A DNA stretch of 64,000 nucleotides from a virus. Positions 18,942 to 29,600 of the stretch are shown piece by piece (within the stretch, counting starts at the first letter, position 1; each line of letters begins with the position of its first letter). Under the pieces are notes generated by a model, which was given only the letters and a program-made list of their open reading frames with translations, did not search any database and was not told the origin of the DNA. The stretch covers positions 1-64,000 of the IMG/VR virus record IMGVR_UViG_3300028829_004116; one strand, given 5' to 3'. The position numbers and the translations under genes were made by a program.

Positions 18942-19527
18942 AGTTACATATTTAGTCACATTACTTGACGAATATTGGAATACTGCTGTAACGGCTTTAG
19001 GTTCTACCATTCCCGCAATTCATAGAGTTAAACCGCAAATTATGGATATACGAAGTATGGATTCTACTCGTAATACTTCAAAGCCCGGAAGAGGTGGTAA
19101 TAGAGTAAGAATTAGTGCGGCTTCCGAAGTTACAGCAGATGGAGTTACACCTTCTTTAGATGTTATTGTAGTTATGCAAAACTCACAAACAATAGAATAC
19201 CCTACTACTACATTTGATGTAAGAAATGAAACTCACGAAATGTCTGTAAGTATTCGTACAAAGCAAGACGATAGACGAACTAACGATAATGCGAGAATAA
19301 CTCCTTCCGGTTCTACCTTTGGTAGGGACAGAATAGAAAACCTTTATAAGATAGTGCGATACATCATTGAAACAAACCGGAGGGGCTGGTTTCGTAATGC
19401 GGGGACTTTAGAAGAAAATATTAAAACTCTCATATTAGGAAGCAGAACTGACAGTAATGATAAAAAATCAAGAATATTTGGATATAGAATAAATGTAACT
19501 ATGAAAAGATACGCCGTTAGTTTGTAA
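18934..19527 (+). CDS. Probable tail terminator/completion protein (197 aa)
   Basis: GTG start at 18934 with AAGGAGG ten bases upstream, overlapping the previous gene by 8 bases. The alpha-beta pattern (N-terminal helix, then R-V-R-I-S, D-V-I-V-V-M and T-H-E-M-S-V-S-I strands, then a long helix and final strand) matches the compact fold of tail terminator proteins. It sits immediately before the tail tube gene, the conserved place for this function. No single motif confirms it. Confidence 0.6.
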   Translation: MDEVTYLVTLLDEYWNTAVTALGSTIPAIHRVKPQIMDIRSMDSTRNTSKPGRGGNRVRISAASEVTADGVTPSLDVIVVMQNSQTIEYPTTTFDVRNETHEMSVSIRTKQDDRRTNDNARITPSGSTFGRDRIENLYKIVRYIIETNRRGWFRNAGTLEENIKTLILGSRTDSNDKKSRIFGYRINVTMKRYAVSL

Positions 19528-19545
19528 GTAAAAGGGTGATTAAAA

Positions 19546-21825
19546 ATGGTAAATAACGAAATTTGGATGGACAGCGGGGCGATGGTATCTATGATACCTG
19601 AACAAGATATATACTTGGGAATTTTTAAAGACGGTGGAGAAACCGATAACGGTAGTTCTCTTACAGTGACATTAAATGATACTTTTACAGGTTCATTTGC
19701 ATTAGTTACAAATCTATATCGAGGTTGTGAATTAGAACTTTATTTACAAGCCGATGATACATTCCAAGACAAGACAATTATTATGTCCAATGATGCTACT
19801 ACCATTACCTTTAACGATAGTGTTATTGCAGGTATGACAGCAGATTCGCAAGATTATTATGGTATTATTAAAGGGCATGGTGCGCCAATTCCTGCACCAA
19901 AAGGCATAGGTTCTTCGGTTTTAGAAACTGCCACTATTACAACTGCTGGAGATGATTTGTTAGCAAGTCAAGCGATAGTAGGAAATGGAACAATTACTGG
20001 AGTTTCAGGTTTAACTACAACAGGTGCTGAACTTCAATTAACATTAAGTTCTGCTTCAACACCTGTCACCTTTGCTGCTGAAAGTGGCACTAATTATGAT
20101 ACAGGATATTTAGTGATTTATTTAGCAAATTCTGGTGGAGATAGAACTTTGGCTGTTGCATTTAATTGTACTGCTGGGACAACTCATCCTGCAACGGGTT
20201 TCGATGAATATGTTGAAGTAAATGTTGCTGATGGCACTACTGCTGTAAATATGGCTCGTGCTGTTCAAACCGCTTTGGCAAATGAAAGTGTTACTGTTAC
20301 AAGAGCAGGTGCTGTATTAACAATTACCAATGATACAGGTGGATATGTTAACAGTGGAGTTCACATGACAAAAAATACAACTGCTTCTGATGGAACTTTA
20401 GCAGGTGTAACTCTTGGAACTGATACTGATGGTGGAATTATTACAGCAGTTGAAATTACAAACTCAGGTTCTTCTGTTTCCGGTAGCGGAAATTTACCAA
20501 TTACAAGTGCCGCAGGTACTGATGCTGAATTGGCATTAGCCGCAGGTCCATCTTCGGGTAATCCTCGACTTCTTGCAGATTCATGGTTAGGACTTACAGA
20601 TACAGTAGGTATTCCTACAACAAGTATTGCAGTTACACCTATTAATATTTCTTCAGGTTCTCGAAATATTGCATACAATCTTAAAGGTGCAGAATCAACA
20701 GCAAGTGGTAATTTGAATGTTTCAGCAAATCACTTTACATGGCTTTACTACGCATTAGGGGATATGGATATTACATCATCCCTAAATGAAACAGCAGTAG
20801 TAGTTCCAAGTCTTGACACAGGCAAAGTAGGCAAGGATATAACTTCTATTGACGGAAGTTCATTATCCAGTGGAAGCGGAAATAACTTTATTTACGATTC
20901 CGCAAGTGCAAGTCCCGGTGGAAAGAGATTTTATCGTGTTGTTGGAAATACTATTTGCCCTCCTATTCATAGAATTGATGATGATTATGCTTCGGCTGAT
21001 TTAAAGGCAGTTAATCACACTTTGACAAATAAAATTACTTACGAATTTAGTGAATCAAATGAACAAACTTTACCAACATTCGCATTAGAATATTCTCTAA
21101 AGAAACCTTCGAGTATGTCCACAGTGGCAACAGATGTTTCGGGAACAGGTATTTCGGAAACTGTATTTACAAAGATTTTCCCCGGCTGTATGGTTGATAC
21201 ACTTAATTTAACAGCAACAGCAGGTGAACCAGTTAGTATGAATGTAGCATTTTCTCCTAAGAAAACATTTACAGCACCTAATAACTACGATACTGCAAAT
21301 GCAAAAACAGATGTTAAGGACTTCGTTAACTTTGGTTCTCCAAAGGGAGGGGCAGCAAATGTTACAGAATCACAACTACAACCGTTTTTCTTCTCCGATG
21401 GTTCTATTGAAATGTTTGGGCAGGATTATATTAGAATTGAAAGTATTGATTTGTCTATTAGTAATGCACTACAAGAGAAGAGATTTATTGGTCGAACAGA
21501 CAACACAAGCATGGCTCATATTCCTTCACAACGAATCTACGGACTTTCCTTCACGGGACTTGTAACTGATAACGCAATTTTTGAAGAACTAAGAAACACT
21601 TCTGCAACTTCTCTAAGTGGAACTGATGGAAACCAAATTAAGTTAAACTTCGTAAAGAACAGTGCTACCGATGAAACCTTGTCTATGGTATTCAAGGATT
21701 ACATGGTTGTTGAAGCAGATTTCCCTCTCACAAATGATAAAGGGCCGGTGTCCGTTACATGGAGAATACAACCTCTACAATTACACAGTTGCACACACGC
21801 AACAAATTGGGTTCTACAAGGATAA
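19546..21825 (+). CDS. Major tail tube protein with large Ig-like insertions (759 aa)
   Basis: GGGTGATT precedes the ATG. The N-terminal ~50 residues and the C-terminal ~300 read as a tail tube fold: alternating strands, an S-G-N-L-N-V-S-A strand and the final V-S-V-T-W-R-I-Q-P-L. About 300 residues of Thr/Ala/Gly-rich beta sequence are inserted between, and codon use there differs slightly. Position before the tail chaperones and tape measure supports the call. No sheath or contraction gene was recognised, so the tail is probably non-contractile. Confidence 0.7.
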   Translation: MVNNEIWMDSGAMVSMIPEQDIYLGIFKDGGETDNGSSLTVTLNDTFTGSFALVTNLYRGCELELYLQADDTFQDKTIIMSNDATTITFNDSVIAGMTADSQDYYGIIKGHGAPIPAPKGIGSSVLETATITTAGDDLLASQAIVGNGTITGVSGLTTTGAELQLTLSSASTPVTFAAESGTNYDTGYLVIYLANSGGDRTLAVAFNCTAGTTHPATGFDEYVEVNVADGTTAVNMARAVQTALANESVTVTRAGAVLTITNDTGGYVNSGVHMTKNTTASDGTLAGVTLGTDTDGGIITAVEITNSGSSVSGSGNLPITSAAGTDAELALAAGPSSGNPRLLADSWLGLTDTVGIPTTSIAVTPINISSGSRNIAYNLKGAESTASGNLNVSANHFTWLYYALGDMDITSSLNETAVVVPSLDTGKVGKDITSIDGSSLSSGSGNNFIYDSASASPGGKRFYRVVGNTICPPIHRIDDDYASADLKAVNHTLTNKITYEFSESNEQTLPTFALEYSLKKPSSMSTVATDVSGTGISETVFTKIFPGCMVDTLNLTATAGEPVSMNVAFSPKKTFTAPNNYDTANAKTDVKDFVNFGSPKGGAANVTESQLQPFFFSDGSIEMFGQDYIRIESIDLSISNALQEKRFIGRTDNTSMAHIPSQRIYGLSFTGLVTDNAIFEELRNTSATSLSGTDGNQIKLNFVKNSATDETLSMVFKDYMVVEADFPLTNDKGPVSVTWRIQPLQLHSCTHATNWVLQG

Positions 21826-21867
21826 GTTTAAAGACCTACCCTTAGTATTAACAAACGGTGAAAACCT

Positions 21868-22236
21868 ATGGATAAAAAGACAGTGAAAAATAAGAGTGCT
21901 TTATTTGCTACGGCAGACCCTAAACTACATTATGTTAAGGTATCGCCGGATAGTGATGAATACCTAAAGGTATGGATTAAGGAACCAACCTTTTTACAAT
22001 TAGAAAAGGCACAGGCAAAACTAATTAACCTGAATGCTAAAACAAAGGACATTTCGCTTGAAATGGACACACTGTTCCGTTATCTATGGGAAGCGTTTGT
22101 TGAAAAAACAGAACCCTCTCTATCATCAATTGAAATTCTAAGGTTAAGCCCCTATGTTGGAAATCAAATTAAAGATATTCTCCCCGACCCCTTCGATTTA
22201 GAGGGGGATGAAGATTTAAAAGAAAGTTCCGAATAG
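21868..22236 (+). CDS. Tail assembly chaperone, short form (gpG-like)
   Basis: 122 residues after an ACGGTGAAAACCT site. The protein lies between the tail tube and tape measure genes, ends acidic (D-L-E-G-D-E-D-L-K), and has the size of lambda gpG-type chaperones. A -1 slippery heptamer lies 13 bases before its stop, so a fraction of ribosomes should produce a longer gpGT-type fusion. It would coat the tape measure during tail-length control. Confidence 0.75.
   Translation: MDKKTVKNKSALFATADPKLHYVKVSPDSDEYLKVWIKEPTFLQLEKAQAKLINLNAKTKDISLEMDTLFRYLWEAFVEKTEPSLSSIEILRLSPYVGNQIKDILPDPFDLEGDEDLKESSE
22215..22221 (+). promoter_or_regulatory. -1 programmed ribosomal frameshift site
   Basis: The heptamer T-TTA-AAA is in the correct phase (codons TTA and AAA of the short chaperone) and is a perfect X-XXY-YYZ slippery sequence. 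The -1 frame is open from 22212 (just after a TGA at 22209-22211) to a TGA at 22422-22424, and the zero frame stops at 22234-22236. Slippage here is therefore the natural way to express the second frame. Tail-chaperone frameshifting at this locus is widely conserved in tailed viruses. Confidence 0.75.
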
Positions 22237-22424
22237 CGTTGAGGGGAGGAAAAATTGCTGACCCTACTATCGCTTCTCGTATAACTTTATATATCTTGAC
22301 AAAGGAACTACATATTAGTCCGGCTGAGGCATACCAAATGCCTTATTCTATGGTCCGTGATTTTATGGTTTTATTTACTATCACAAAGGAAGCCGAAGCC
22401 GAAGCACTTAAAAAGCAGGTGTGA
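22221..22424 (+). CDS. Tail assembly chaperone, -1 frame extension (gpT-like)
   Basis: This frame encodes about 67 residues that would be joined to the short chaperone after slippage at 22215-22221. Its helical pattern (I-T-L-Y-I-L-T-K-E-L ... M-P-Y-S-M-V-R-D-F) resembles the second domain of GT-type chaperones. Independent initiation from TTG 22239 or ATT 22254 next to GAGGGGAGG is possible but less conventional. The tape measure gene follows directly. Confidence 0.65.
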   Translation, partial: RKFRIALRGGKIADPTIASRITLYILTKELHISPAEAYQMPYSMVRDFMVLFTITKEAEAEALKKQV

Positions 22425-22426
22425 AT

Positions 22427-24904
22427 ATGGGATTAGAAGGTATTAGAAAATCATTAGCCGAAATGACGGCTGATATTTCTAATGTCCAAACGGCCATTAC
22501 AGAAACTTCGGAGGCTTCCGATTCTCTTACTCAAAAAATTGCAGGTTTAGCATCTGCAAATACAAAGGCAGGTTCGGTTTGGTCTGTAATTGGTAGAATG
22601 AGTTCGGGTTCAGGTCTGTATGATATACAGAATAAAACTCGTTCAATTGCTTTCTTATTTAAAGTGAAGCAAAATTTTGATAAGGATAGAATTAAGAATG
22701 AAAATAGAATTAATGAAATTTTATCCAACGGTATTAAAAGAAGAGAAAAACTTTTTGAAATTACTAAGTTAGCAAACATTAATGAAATAAAGGCTCTTAC
22801 TAAGGGTAAATTATTACATGATGATACTTTAAAATTACAAATGAAACAATATGGATTTGCTGAAGCAATATCTAAAGAGGCATTTAGAGCAAATAAAGCA
22901 CTTGAAGAAAGTGTGCTATCGGAAGCATCTACTTTAGATGCAAGAGATTATGGTCGCAGGGCGGATAAAGGTTCTCTTTTTAATAAATTAGGTGGACCTT
23001 TTGGCGGTAACTTAGCGGAAAGGCAAGATATGGCTGTCGGTATTGATAGTAAGACTGATGAACTCAATGAACAGATTAACAATTTAAGGGAACTAAGAAT
23101 ACTTAGGATGAAAGAGCAAGGAAAAAGAGAAAATATTGAAAATAAGTTACAAGAAAATTTCAATAAAAAGGAAAGGCTTAAGGAATTAAAAGCGTCTTTA
23201 GCAAAAGAAAAAAATGTAAAAATTGAATCAACAAGTAATAAAATGTTATTAGACCTCAAAGAATTACACATTGAGGAAGAAAAAAACAGAATTTCTAAGT
23301 TAGATATAGAAAATAGAGTCTCGGCAGAGAGATTAAAGGGATATAAAAAGGCTCTCTATGAGGCTAAAATGAAGGCCAAACCTGACCCAGTTACACATTA
23401 TGTGAGTATGGATGCCGAAAAGGCAGTATCAAAGGCAGAAGAAAATCTTGCTAAGGCTCGAACAGATATAATCGCCCATACTGAGTTAAGGAAGACAATT
23501 GCTAAACAACTAGCAAAACTTGAGGCAGAAAAAGCAGATATAGAAGAAGAACGATTTAGAGATAATGAAGAATTAGAAACAAGAAAGGCCCTCCATGCAC
23601 AAAAAATTGCGGAGATAGAAACCAAAATTTTAGACAATAAAGAATTATCACTTGCTGAAGAACAAGAATTAAAAGATATACTTTCATTACACAAAGAAAA
23701 ACAACAGGTTATAATTGCCGAACTGGAACAGTCAGAAGACTTGATTAAAGCGTATAATGGTGAACTTAATATATTAATTGATGCGGCAGAAAAAACTGGA
23801 AAGGTCTTAGTTACAAGAAAAGATGATGGGTTTAAGATTAAAAAAAGTGGAAAAATAAGAATAGGTAGAGGAATTGAAACAGAAACTCGTAAAGGTGACA
23901 AACTTTCTTTTTCGGAAAGATTTAACCCCATAAAAGCGTTTAAAAGAGCCGATGAAAGATATAAAGAAAATACCGGAAAGGAAGGTGAAACCAGCCTTAA
24001 AACTTTTGTAATGGATAAGTTAGGAATAGATAAGAGAAAAATATCCAACATATTTAAATTCGCAAAGTTAGGTTTTGCACTATTTGGTAAGGTATTACTT
24101 ATAATTACTGGCATTGGGGTTCTCGTATATATGGCAAAGCGTTTAGGTATTTTTGATAAAATTTCAGAAGCATATGATTTCCTTGTTACATCGGGAATAA
24201 TAGACGATATAAAACAAACATTTAGTGAATACATAGGTGGTGTCTCAAGTGTTTTGGGTGGTTTGTTTGATTTAGCAACCGCTTTATTCTCAGGTGGAGA
24301 AAACGGAAGTGTTATGGAGGCTCTTACTAAAATTTTAGTAGGGCTGTGGACAGTGGTTTCAAAATCAGTAGAACTTACTCTTAAACTCTTAGTTGCTTTA
24401 TTGGGTAGTATTGCCCTTTCTATTGTAAATACAGCGGTTTCAAATATTAAATCTTTTCTTAAGACATGGAACGCTGATGGTCCAATGGCGGCATTAGAAA
24501 AGTTGATTGAATATTTAGCAAAAAGAGTTTTATTTACAATAATTGCTGCGGCTGTTGGTGCTGGTATTGGATTCTTTTTCGGTGGACCTCCGGGTGCTAT
24601 TCTTGGTGTAAAGGCTGGTTCAGCAGTTGGAGGATTAGCGGCGGCTATGGAAACAGGGGGAACTACATTTAAAGCCGGTAATTATTTAGTTGGTGAAAAC
24701 GGACCTGAGATTATTTCTCTCCCCGGAAATGCAACTGTTCATAATAATAACAACACACAAAGAATGTTAGGTAATAGTATTAATGTGACAGTACAGGGAA
24801 GAGTAGGTGCATCGGACCAAGAACTTAACGATATAGCAAGAAAGATAGGACAAAAGGTTAGCCTTGAAATGAACCGATACAGCAACAGTGGATATAGAGG
24901 ATGA
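22427..24904 (+). CDS. Tape measure protein (825 aa)
   Basis: ATG 22427 is preferred over GTG 22421, with GGTG upstream. Residues 1-500 are mostly long charged coiled coil. Hydrophobic segments follow near 545-570 and 700-745 (Gly/Ala-rich, G-A-G-I-G-F-F-F). The C-terminus holds the hallmark G-E-N-G-P-E-I-I-S-L-P ... V-H-N-N-N of tape measure proteins. It follows the frameshifted chaperones, as expected. It sets tail length and probably crosses the host membrane at ejection. Confidence 0.85.
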   Translation: MGLEGIRKSLAEMTADISNVQTAITETSEASDSLTQKIAGLASANTKAGSVWSVIGRMSSGSGLYDIQNKTRSIAFLFKVKQNFDKDRIKNENRINEILSNGIKRREKLFEITKLANINEIKALTKGKLLHDDTLKLQMKQYGFAEAISKEAFRANKALEESVLSEASTLDARDYGRRADKGSLFNKLGGPFGGNLAERQDMAVGIDSKTDELNEQINNLRELRILRMKEQGKRENIENKLQENFNKKERLKELKASLAKEKNVKIESTSNKMLLDLKELHIEEEKNRISKLDIENRVSAERLKGYKKALYEAKMKAKPDPVTHYVSMDAEKAVSKAEENLAKARTDIIAHTELRKTIAKQLAKLEAEKADIEEERFRDNEELETRKALHAQKIAEIETKILDNKELSLAEEQELKDILSLHKEKQQVIIAELEQSEDLIKAYNGELNILIDAAEKTGKVLVTRKDDGFKIKKSGKIRIGRGIETETRKGDKLSFSERFNPIKAFKRADERYKENTGKEGETSLKTFVMDKLGIDKRKISNIFKFAKLGFALFGKVLLIITGIGVLVYMAKRLGIFDKISEAYDFLVTSGIIDDIKQTFSEYIGGVSSVLGGLFDLATALFSGGENGSVMEALTKILVGLWTVVSKSVELTLKLLVALLGSIALSIVNTAVSNIKSFLKTWNADGPMAALEKLIEYLAKRVLFTIIAAAVGAGIGFFFGGPPGAILGVKAGSAVGGLAAAMETGGTTFKAGNYLVGENGPEIISLPGNATVHNNNNTQRMLGNSINVTVQGRVGASDQELNDIARKIGQKVSLEMNRYSNSGYRG

Positions 24905-24908
24905 TATA

Positions 24909-25628
24909 ATGGCAATTAGTACAAATCAAGTTTTAGGAAATATGGGTGGAGATTCTTATTCGGTGGACCATGCGGTATTTTTAAACTTTGCCTCAAGAGA
25001 AGAAGGTACTTCTTCAAGCATTACAAACCGTATTATGTTAAAATGTGACACTATCGGTATTTCTACTAATAGAAATGTTCCTTCTTTCCCCGTTCCTTTT
25101 TCAGGATTAGTAAGAGGGGAGTCAACTACTATTGCCATAGATTTAGGTATTGCTTCAAAGTCTGTTCAATTAGGTGGAGTAATTACAGACCAAATTATTA
25201 GCAAACAAAAAGGAAGTGAACCTCCTATTAATGTTTCTATGACAGCACAGGAAGTAGCACAATTAATAGCCTCGTCAGTAGACTCTTCCTTTCTTCAAAA
25301 TATGCAAAATTTAAATGAATTAATTATTCTCTATCCTTCTCGTGTGGGAAATAATTACGATTATCATACCGGCGTTGATGCAAATACAAAACACGCAGAT
25401 TTACCTTTAGTGCCTTTTACTTGGAAATCACGCACACTTGATGAAGCAGGGTCGGTGGCAACAGGAGATTTTCCAAATCCATCCGCAAATGAATATAAAG
25501 GAATTACAGGTTTTATATCTCAATTTGGGTTCGAGTTTGTAGGTGGACAGTTAATTTCATTTACTCTCTCATTTACCGAATCAATTGTAGCAAGTGGTTC
25601 AGCAATTAAAGATGCAATTACTGGGTGA
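24909..25628 (+). CDS. Tail protein downstream of tape measure, distal tail-like (239 aa)
   Basis: ATG 24909 after GAGGATGAT is preferred to GTG 24888, which lies inside the tape measure gene. The sequence is beta-rich with a central helix (T-A-Q-E-V-A-Q-L-I-A-S-S-V) and ends in strands plus a short helix. Position right after the tape measure is that of distal tail or baseplate entry proteins. No diagnostic motif. Confidence 0.6.
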   Translation: MAISTNQVLGNMGGDSYSVDHAVFLNFASREEGTSSSITNRIMLKCDTIGISTNRNVPSFPVPFSGLVRGESTTIAIDLGIASKSVQLGGVITDQIISKQKGSEPPINVSMTAQEVAQLIASSVDSSFLQNMQNLNELIILYPSRVGNNYDYHTGVDANTKHADLPLVPFTWKSRTLDEAGSVATGDFPNPSANEYKGITGFISQFGFEFVGGQLISFTLSFTESIVASGSAIKDAITG

Positions 25629-25633
25629 TTAAA

Positions 25634-26665
25634 ATGTATAATATTAATTCTACAGAAAAAAAATCATTACAATTTCCTGCTATGTCCGATGGATATGTTC
25701 AAATTCCGTGGGGTGACGGCTCTAATACTCCTGCACAAAATGTGGGGCTTTGGGGATACACAGGAGGTATAACTTTAGAATTTTTAATTACACCTTATGA
25801 TATTTACAATAATTCCGTCACACCTTATTCAGGAAGTCAAAAATCTTTATCTCAATCTACCAAAGGTTTAGCGTATCTACCAGCATCGTCAAGAAGAAGC
25901 ACTCTTATGAATGTACTTTATAATACCAATCTAAAGGTTACATTACAATCATTAGAAGGTTCTTCCACACCAAACACCCCAGCCTCATATTCTATATCAT
26001 TTACAGTAGTTATTGGAACTACCTCTACAACTATTACTACTGAAAATATTATTACTCCTGAAGTAATTGATAATACTTCTTCCGCACCTACCGATTATCT
26101 TTATTCATCTCACACTCCCTTTGCCCTCAAATCTGCAAGAACTGTAAGTTCTGTAAGTAGTAATACTATTAATCTATCAGGTTCATCTGTTTCCTTTATA
26201 GTCGGTGAAAGGATTTATACTAACGCAGGGGCTTTAATAGGAACAATATCATCACTTGGTTCAAACTCAGTGACCGTAAGTTCTATAACAAATACACCGA
26301 GTAATTCTACATATGTTTATACAGAACTACCCAAAGAACCTACCTATGTTGATGTCCCTCATCATATAGCCGTAAGTTATTCCCCTGCTGGAACTATGAT
26401 AATATATTACGATGGGCAGGAAGTAAAAAGGGGAATTCATTCATTAGGTGGGGATTTTTCATTTCACCCTTCCGATATTTATTTGGCTCAAAATCCTACC
26501 GGAAATTATGCGGCAAATCGTAGAACACAATTTATAGGAGAGTATCACGAGATAGCGATTACCGGAGGTGTTAATAAAAGTTTTAGAAGCACTAATAGCC
26601 TATTACCAAATTTTAAGAACACTTTATTATATATGGATTTTGAGGAGGCTAACTTAGATGGCTGA
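25634..26665 (+). CDS. Tail protein with LamG/concanavalin A-like lectin fold (343 aa)
   Basis: GGTGATTAAA directly precedes ATG 25634. The C-terminal ~100 residues show the LamG-type jelly-roll signature: H-H-I-A-V-S-Y-S followed by M-I-I-Y-Y-D-G-Q-E-V and a late G-E-Y-H-E-I-A-I-T. The N-terminal G-G-I-T-L-E-F-L-I strand belongs to the same fold. A Ser/Thr-rich insertion separates the halves. A glycan-binding role in host adsorption is likely by family; the ligand is unknown. Confidence 0.7.
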   Translation: MYNINSTEKKSLQFPAMSDGYVQIPWGDGSNTPAQNVGLWGYTGGITLEFLITPYDIYNNSVTPYSGSQKSLSQSTKGLAYLPASSRRSTLMNVLYNTNLKVTLQSLEGSSTPNTPASYSISFTVVIGTTSTTITTENIITPEVIDNTSSAPTDYLYSSHTPFALKSARTVSSVSSNTINLSGSSVSFIVGERIYTNAGALIGTISSLGSNSVTVSSITNTPSNSTYVYTELPKEPTYVDVPHHIAVSYSPAGTMIIYYDGQEVKRGIHSLGGDFSFHPSDIYLAQNPTGNYAANRRTQFIGEYHEIAITGGVNKSFRSTNSLLPNFKNTLLYMDFEEANLDG

Positions 26666-29600
26666 AAATGTATATGTTCTTAACACTGGTGTAGATATTC
26701 CTGATAATTTTGCGCTGCGTTCAGGCTCTTTCAATGTTAAGACTTCTACTAATCCAAGAATAGTAACTCAAGAAGCAAATGATAGTGATGTGCTTGGTAT
26801 TTATTCATATGAAATTCACACTGACGATGCTTCTGCTATGGGAAGTGGGATAGTTTCGGGTAGTCTACTTAATAGATTATTTCCACTTGGTTCACAACCC
26901 GCAGATGTTACAAAGTATGCGACTAATTTATTTGAAAACCCCGGATATAGAATTACAATAGACACTGGAACTGCTGGTGTAACTCTCGCTACTGATAGAG
27001 ATTACTTTGTATTAATATACGCTGATAATTTACTTAAGCATCACATAGCAAAAATTACTGAAAAGCAGGAATACGAGGGTGATATTTTTAACTTTGATTT
27101 TGAACCTGCCTTACCAGAAAATATATCTGCCGGAACTAAAGTCGCAATATATCAAGGTCCTTTTAATATAAATAAAGTAGGTGCTGGTGCTGATAATGTT
27201 GTAGCAGTAGCGTATGGATTGCTAAATGATACTGCTACCAGTGAAGAGAGACATGATAAATATGTTGAAGCGAGTCGCCCCACTTTTTATTTTTACAATG
27301 GTAAAACTGCTCTCGACCATGACAGAAAATATACTGTTCTTAAAACAAGTACAAATACAGCAGGTGGTCCTTTAAAAAGTGTTTTTGTTACTGACAGTCC
27401 TACATCGGGATATATTTTAGATAAAAGTATATTTACACAAAATGCTAATTTGGTAGATAATAATAAATTAAACGACAGACTTCTAAATGGTTCTAATGAG
27501 GCTACCCCAAGAGGGATAAATAGTGGCACAGCACAAGGTTCTTTATATGATTTCGACCATACAACTTGGGCTACTTCCTCTAAAAATTACGATGATTCCG
27601 ATGGAGGTTTAAAAACTTATATTTCCTATATAGATTCTCCATTAAGAACTCAGAGTCTTTCTACACCTTACCAACTTACTACTAAAAAAACAATTACTAA
27701 AAAGGGTAATATATTTGAGGCAAAGTATTACGATACAGAAAGAATGCTTGAGAAAAAAATAAATGAAAATGAGAGTATTCAAATTAAAGAACTAATTGGT
27801 AGTAAAGAGATTAAAGATGAACCCACAGCACAACTTCCGGGGACTTATGATAGAGTTGATACAAACGCTTTTAGAGCAGAAGGTTTAGATTCGGGTGTTG
27901 ACTTGAGAAGATTGTTAGGGTCAAGCGCACCCTATGAACCTATTCTAATAGACGGAGTGTATTATATTATTTCATCAATAGGCGTACCTTTAGATGGCGA
28001 CCAAACAATTTCTGTTACACATAAAAGAGCAATTGCTTCTACTGCCTATGAATCAGTAGGAACATTGAGTACAGACCTTCTTGGTAAGAAAGCATTTAGA
28101 AAGGTATGGTCCCCTTTAACATTAAATTATTTAATTGGACATGATATTGATACAACAATACTTAATGACGGTAGCGGCGACATTACTAGAAATGGGAAGA
28201 ATTTAGTTGTCACACCGGCTACTGTTTTTCAATCTACAAGACACGCCCTTGATTCGGACATACATGGATTAGAATATGTATATGAAGGAAGGTATTACGG
28301 CTATAATGCTAAGGTTATTACTGGCGATAAACCTAACGGATTTACAACTTTAGACTTTGAACCCGAATCTTCCTACTATTCAAACTCTCATATTTTAAAT
28401 TCACTTAAAGGAAATTTATTAGTATATAGGACTATCTTTGAAGGTAAGATAGAATCAACAGAAACTAAGGTTGAACAGGGTCAATTTAAATATGAGATAA
28501 CTGGTAGAGATGTAATAGGCGACCTTTTAAATACTGCTGTAAATACCAATTATACTTATTCCGATGAATTCGTTTATAGTACAATGAACCCCTTTAATGA
28601 AAATTATACAGACATAGGAAGAAATGTTAGTAGTATTTCAGGTGCAGTAGTAACAGCCGATGGTGCGCCTAATGTAAATTTTGGAGATGTTCTTTATCTT
28701 AAGGGAACTCATGGTAGTTTAGACCCTTCTTATTATTTACTTGGTGTTGTAAAAAGTGTAAGTGGGAATGATATTACCTTAGTTAAGGATTGCTATATAC
28801 GCAAACACACTACCTTCGTTGGAGATACAACATTAGCCACTGATATATACAAGGCGAGAAGGAGTGTATTGGCAGGTAAGACATTAGAAACTTCTCTTAG
28901 AAATACCGACAGGGCCACGACTTTAATAGGTAGTGCTGATAAAGGGGCGGTATTTACAACTGGAAAATATTTTGATTACGGAACTGCGTATGCCGATAAT
29001 GGTAAATTAAATACAATTACAAGTAGGACAATAGAAGGCTGTACTTTTAGTAATACTTCAACAACCATAACAACACCTGCGGATGGAACTGCTGATTTAA
29101 TAGCAGGAATGTTAGTAAGGGGAACGGGCATTCCTGATAAAGCAACCATTGTTAGTATAACAAATACAACTACTTTCACCTTATCGGCTAATACAACTTC
29201 TGCTTCTGCAACAGGGGGCAACTCTTTAATTTTTGGAGACTTAAATGGTTTTGAAATTAATAATTTAATTACAACAATTAGTGATGATACCGATTATACC
29301 GACTCACCAATTGCTTTTGATTTTCACTATAATACTATTTCTTCTATGGTTGACTTTCCGGTATTAAGTGAAGTAGACACAAAGGATGGATTAACACAGT
29401 TTGAGATAGGTTATGTTTCCCCTATTGTTGTAGGTAGAATAGAAACAGATAATTTATTAGATACCTTTATTGAAAGTAGCGATACCGCACAAGCGAGTAG
29501 AAAGAATAATAGTATTTATTTAATTAACGGACAGGGTATGCCTCTCGGTGGTTTCTTACATTTACTTGGTGGTGAAGTTAATACTGATAAATCGCCCAAG

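Noticed and set aside
22239-22424. Independent start (TTG 22239 or ATT 22254) for the second tail chaperone frame
   Set aside because: Possible because of GAGGGGAGG, but the perfectly phased TTTAAAA in the short frame overlap explains expression better.
23398-24234. Long antisense open frame (278 codons) within the tape measure gene
   Set aside because: It mirrors the biased codon use of the real gene, is Ser/Leu/Phe-rich as expected for an antisense shadow, and has no ribosome-binding site.
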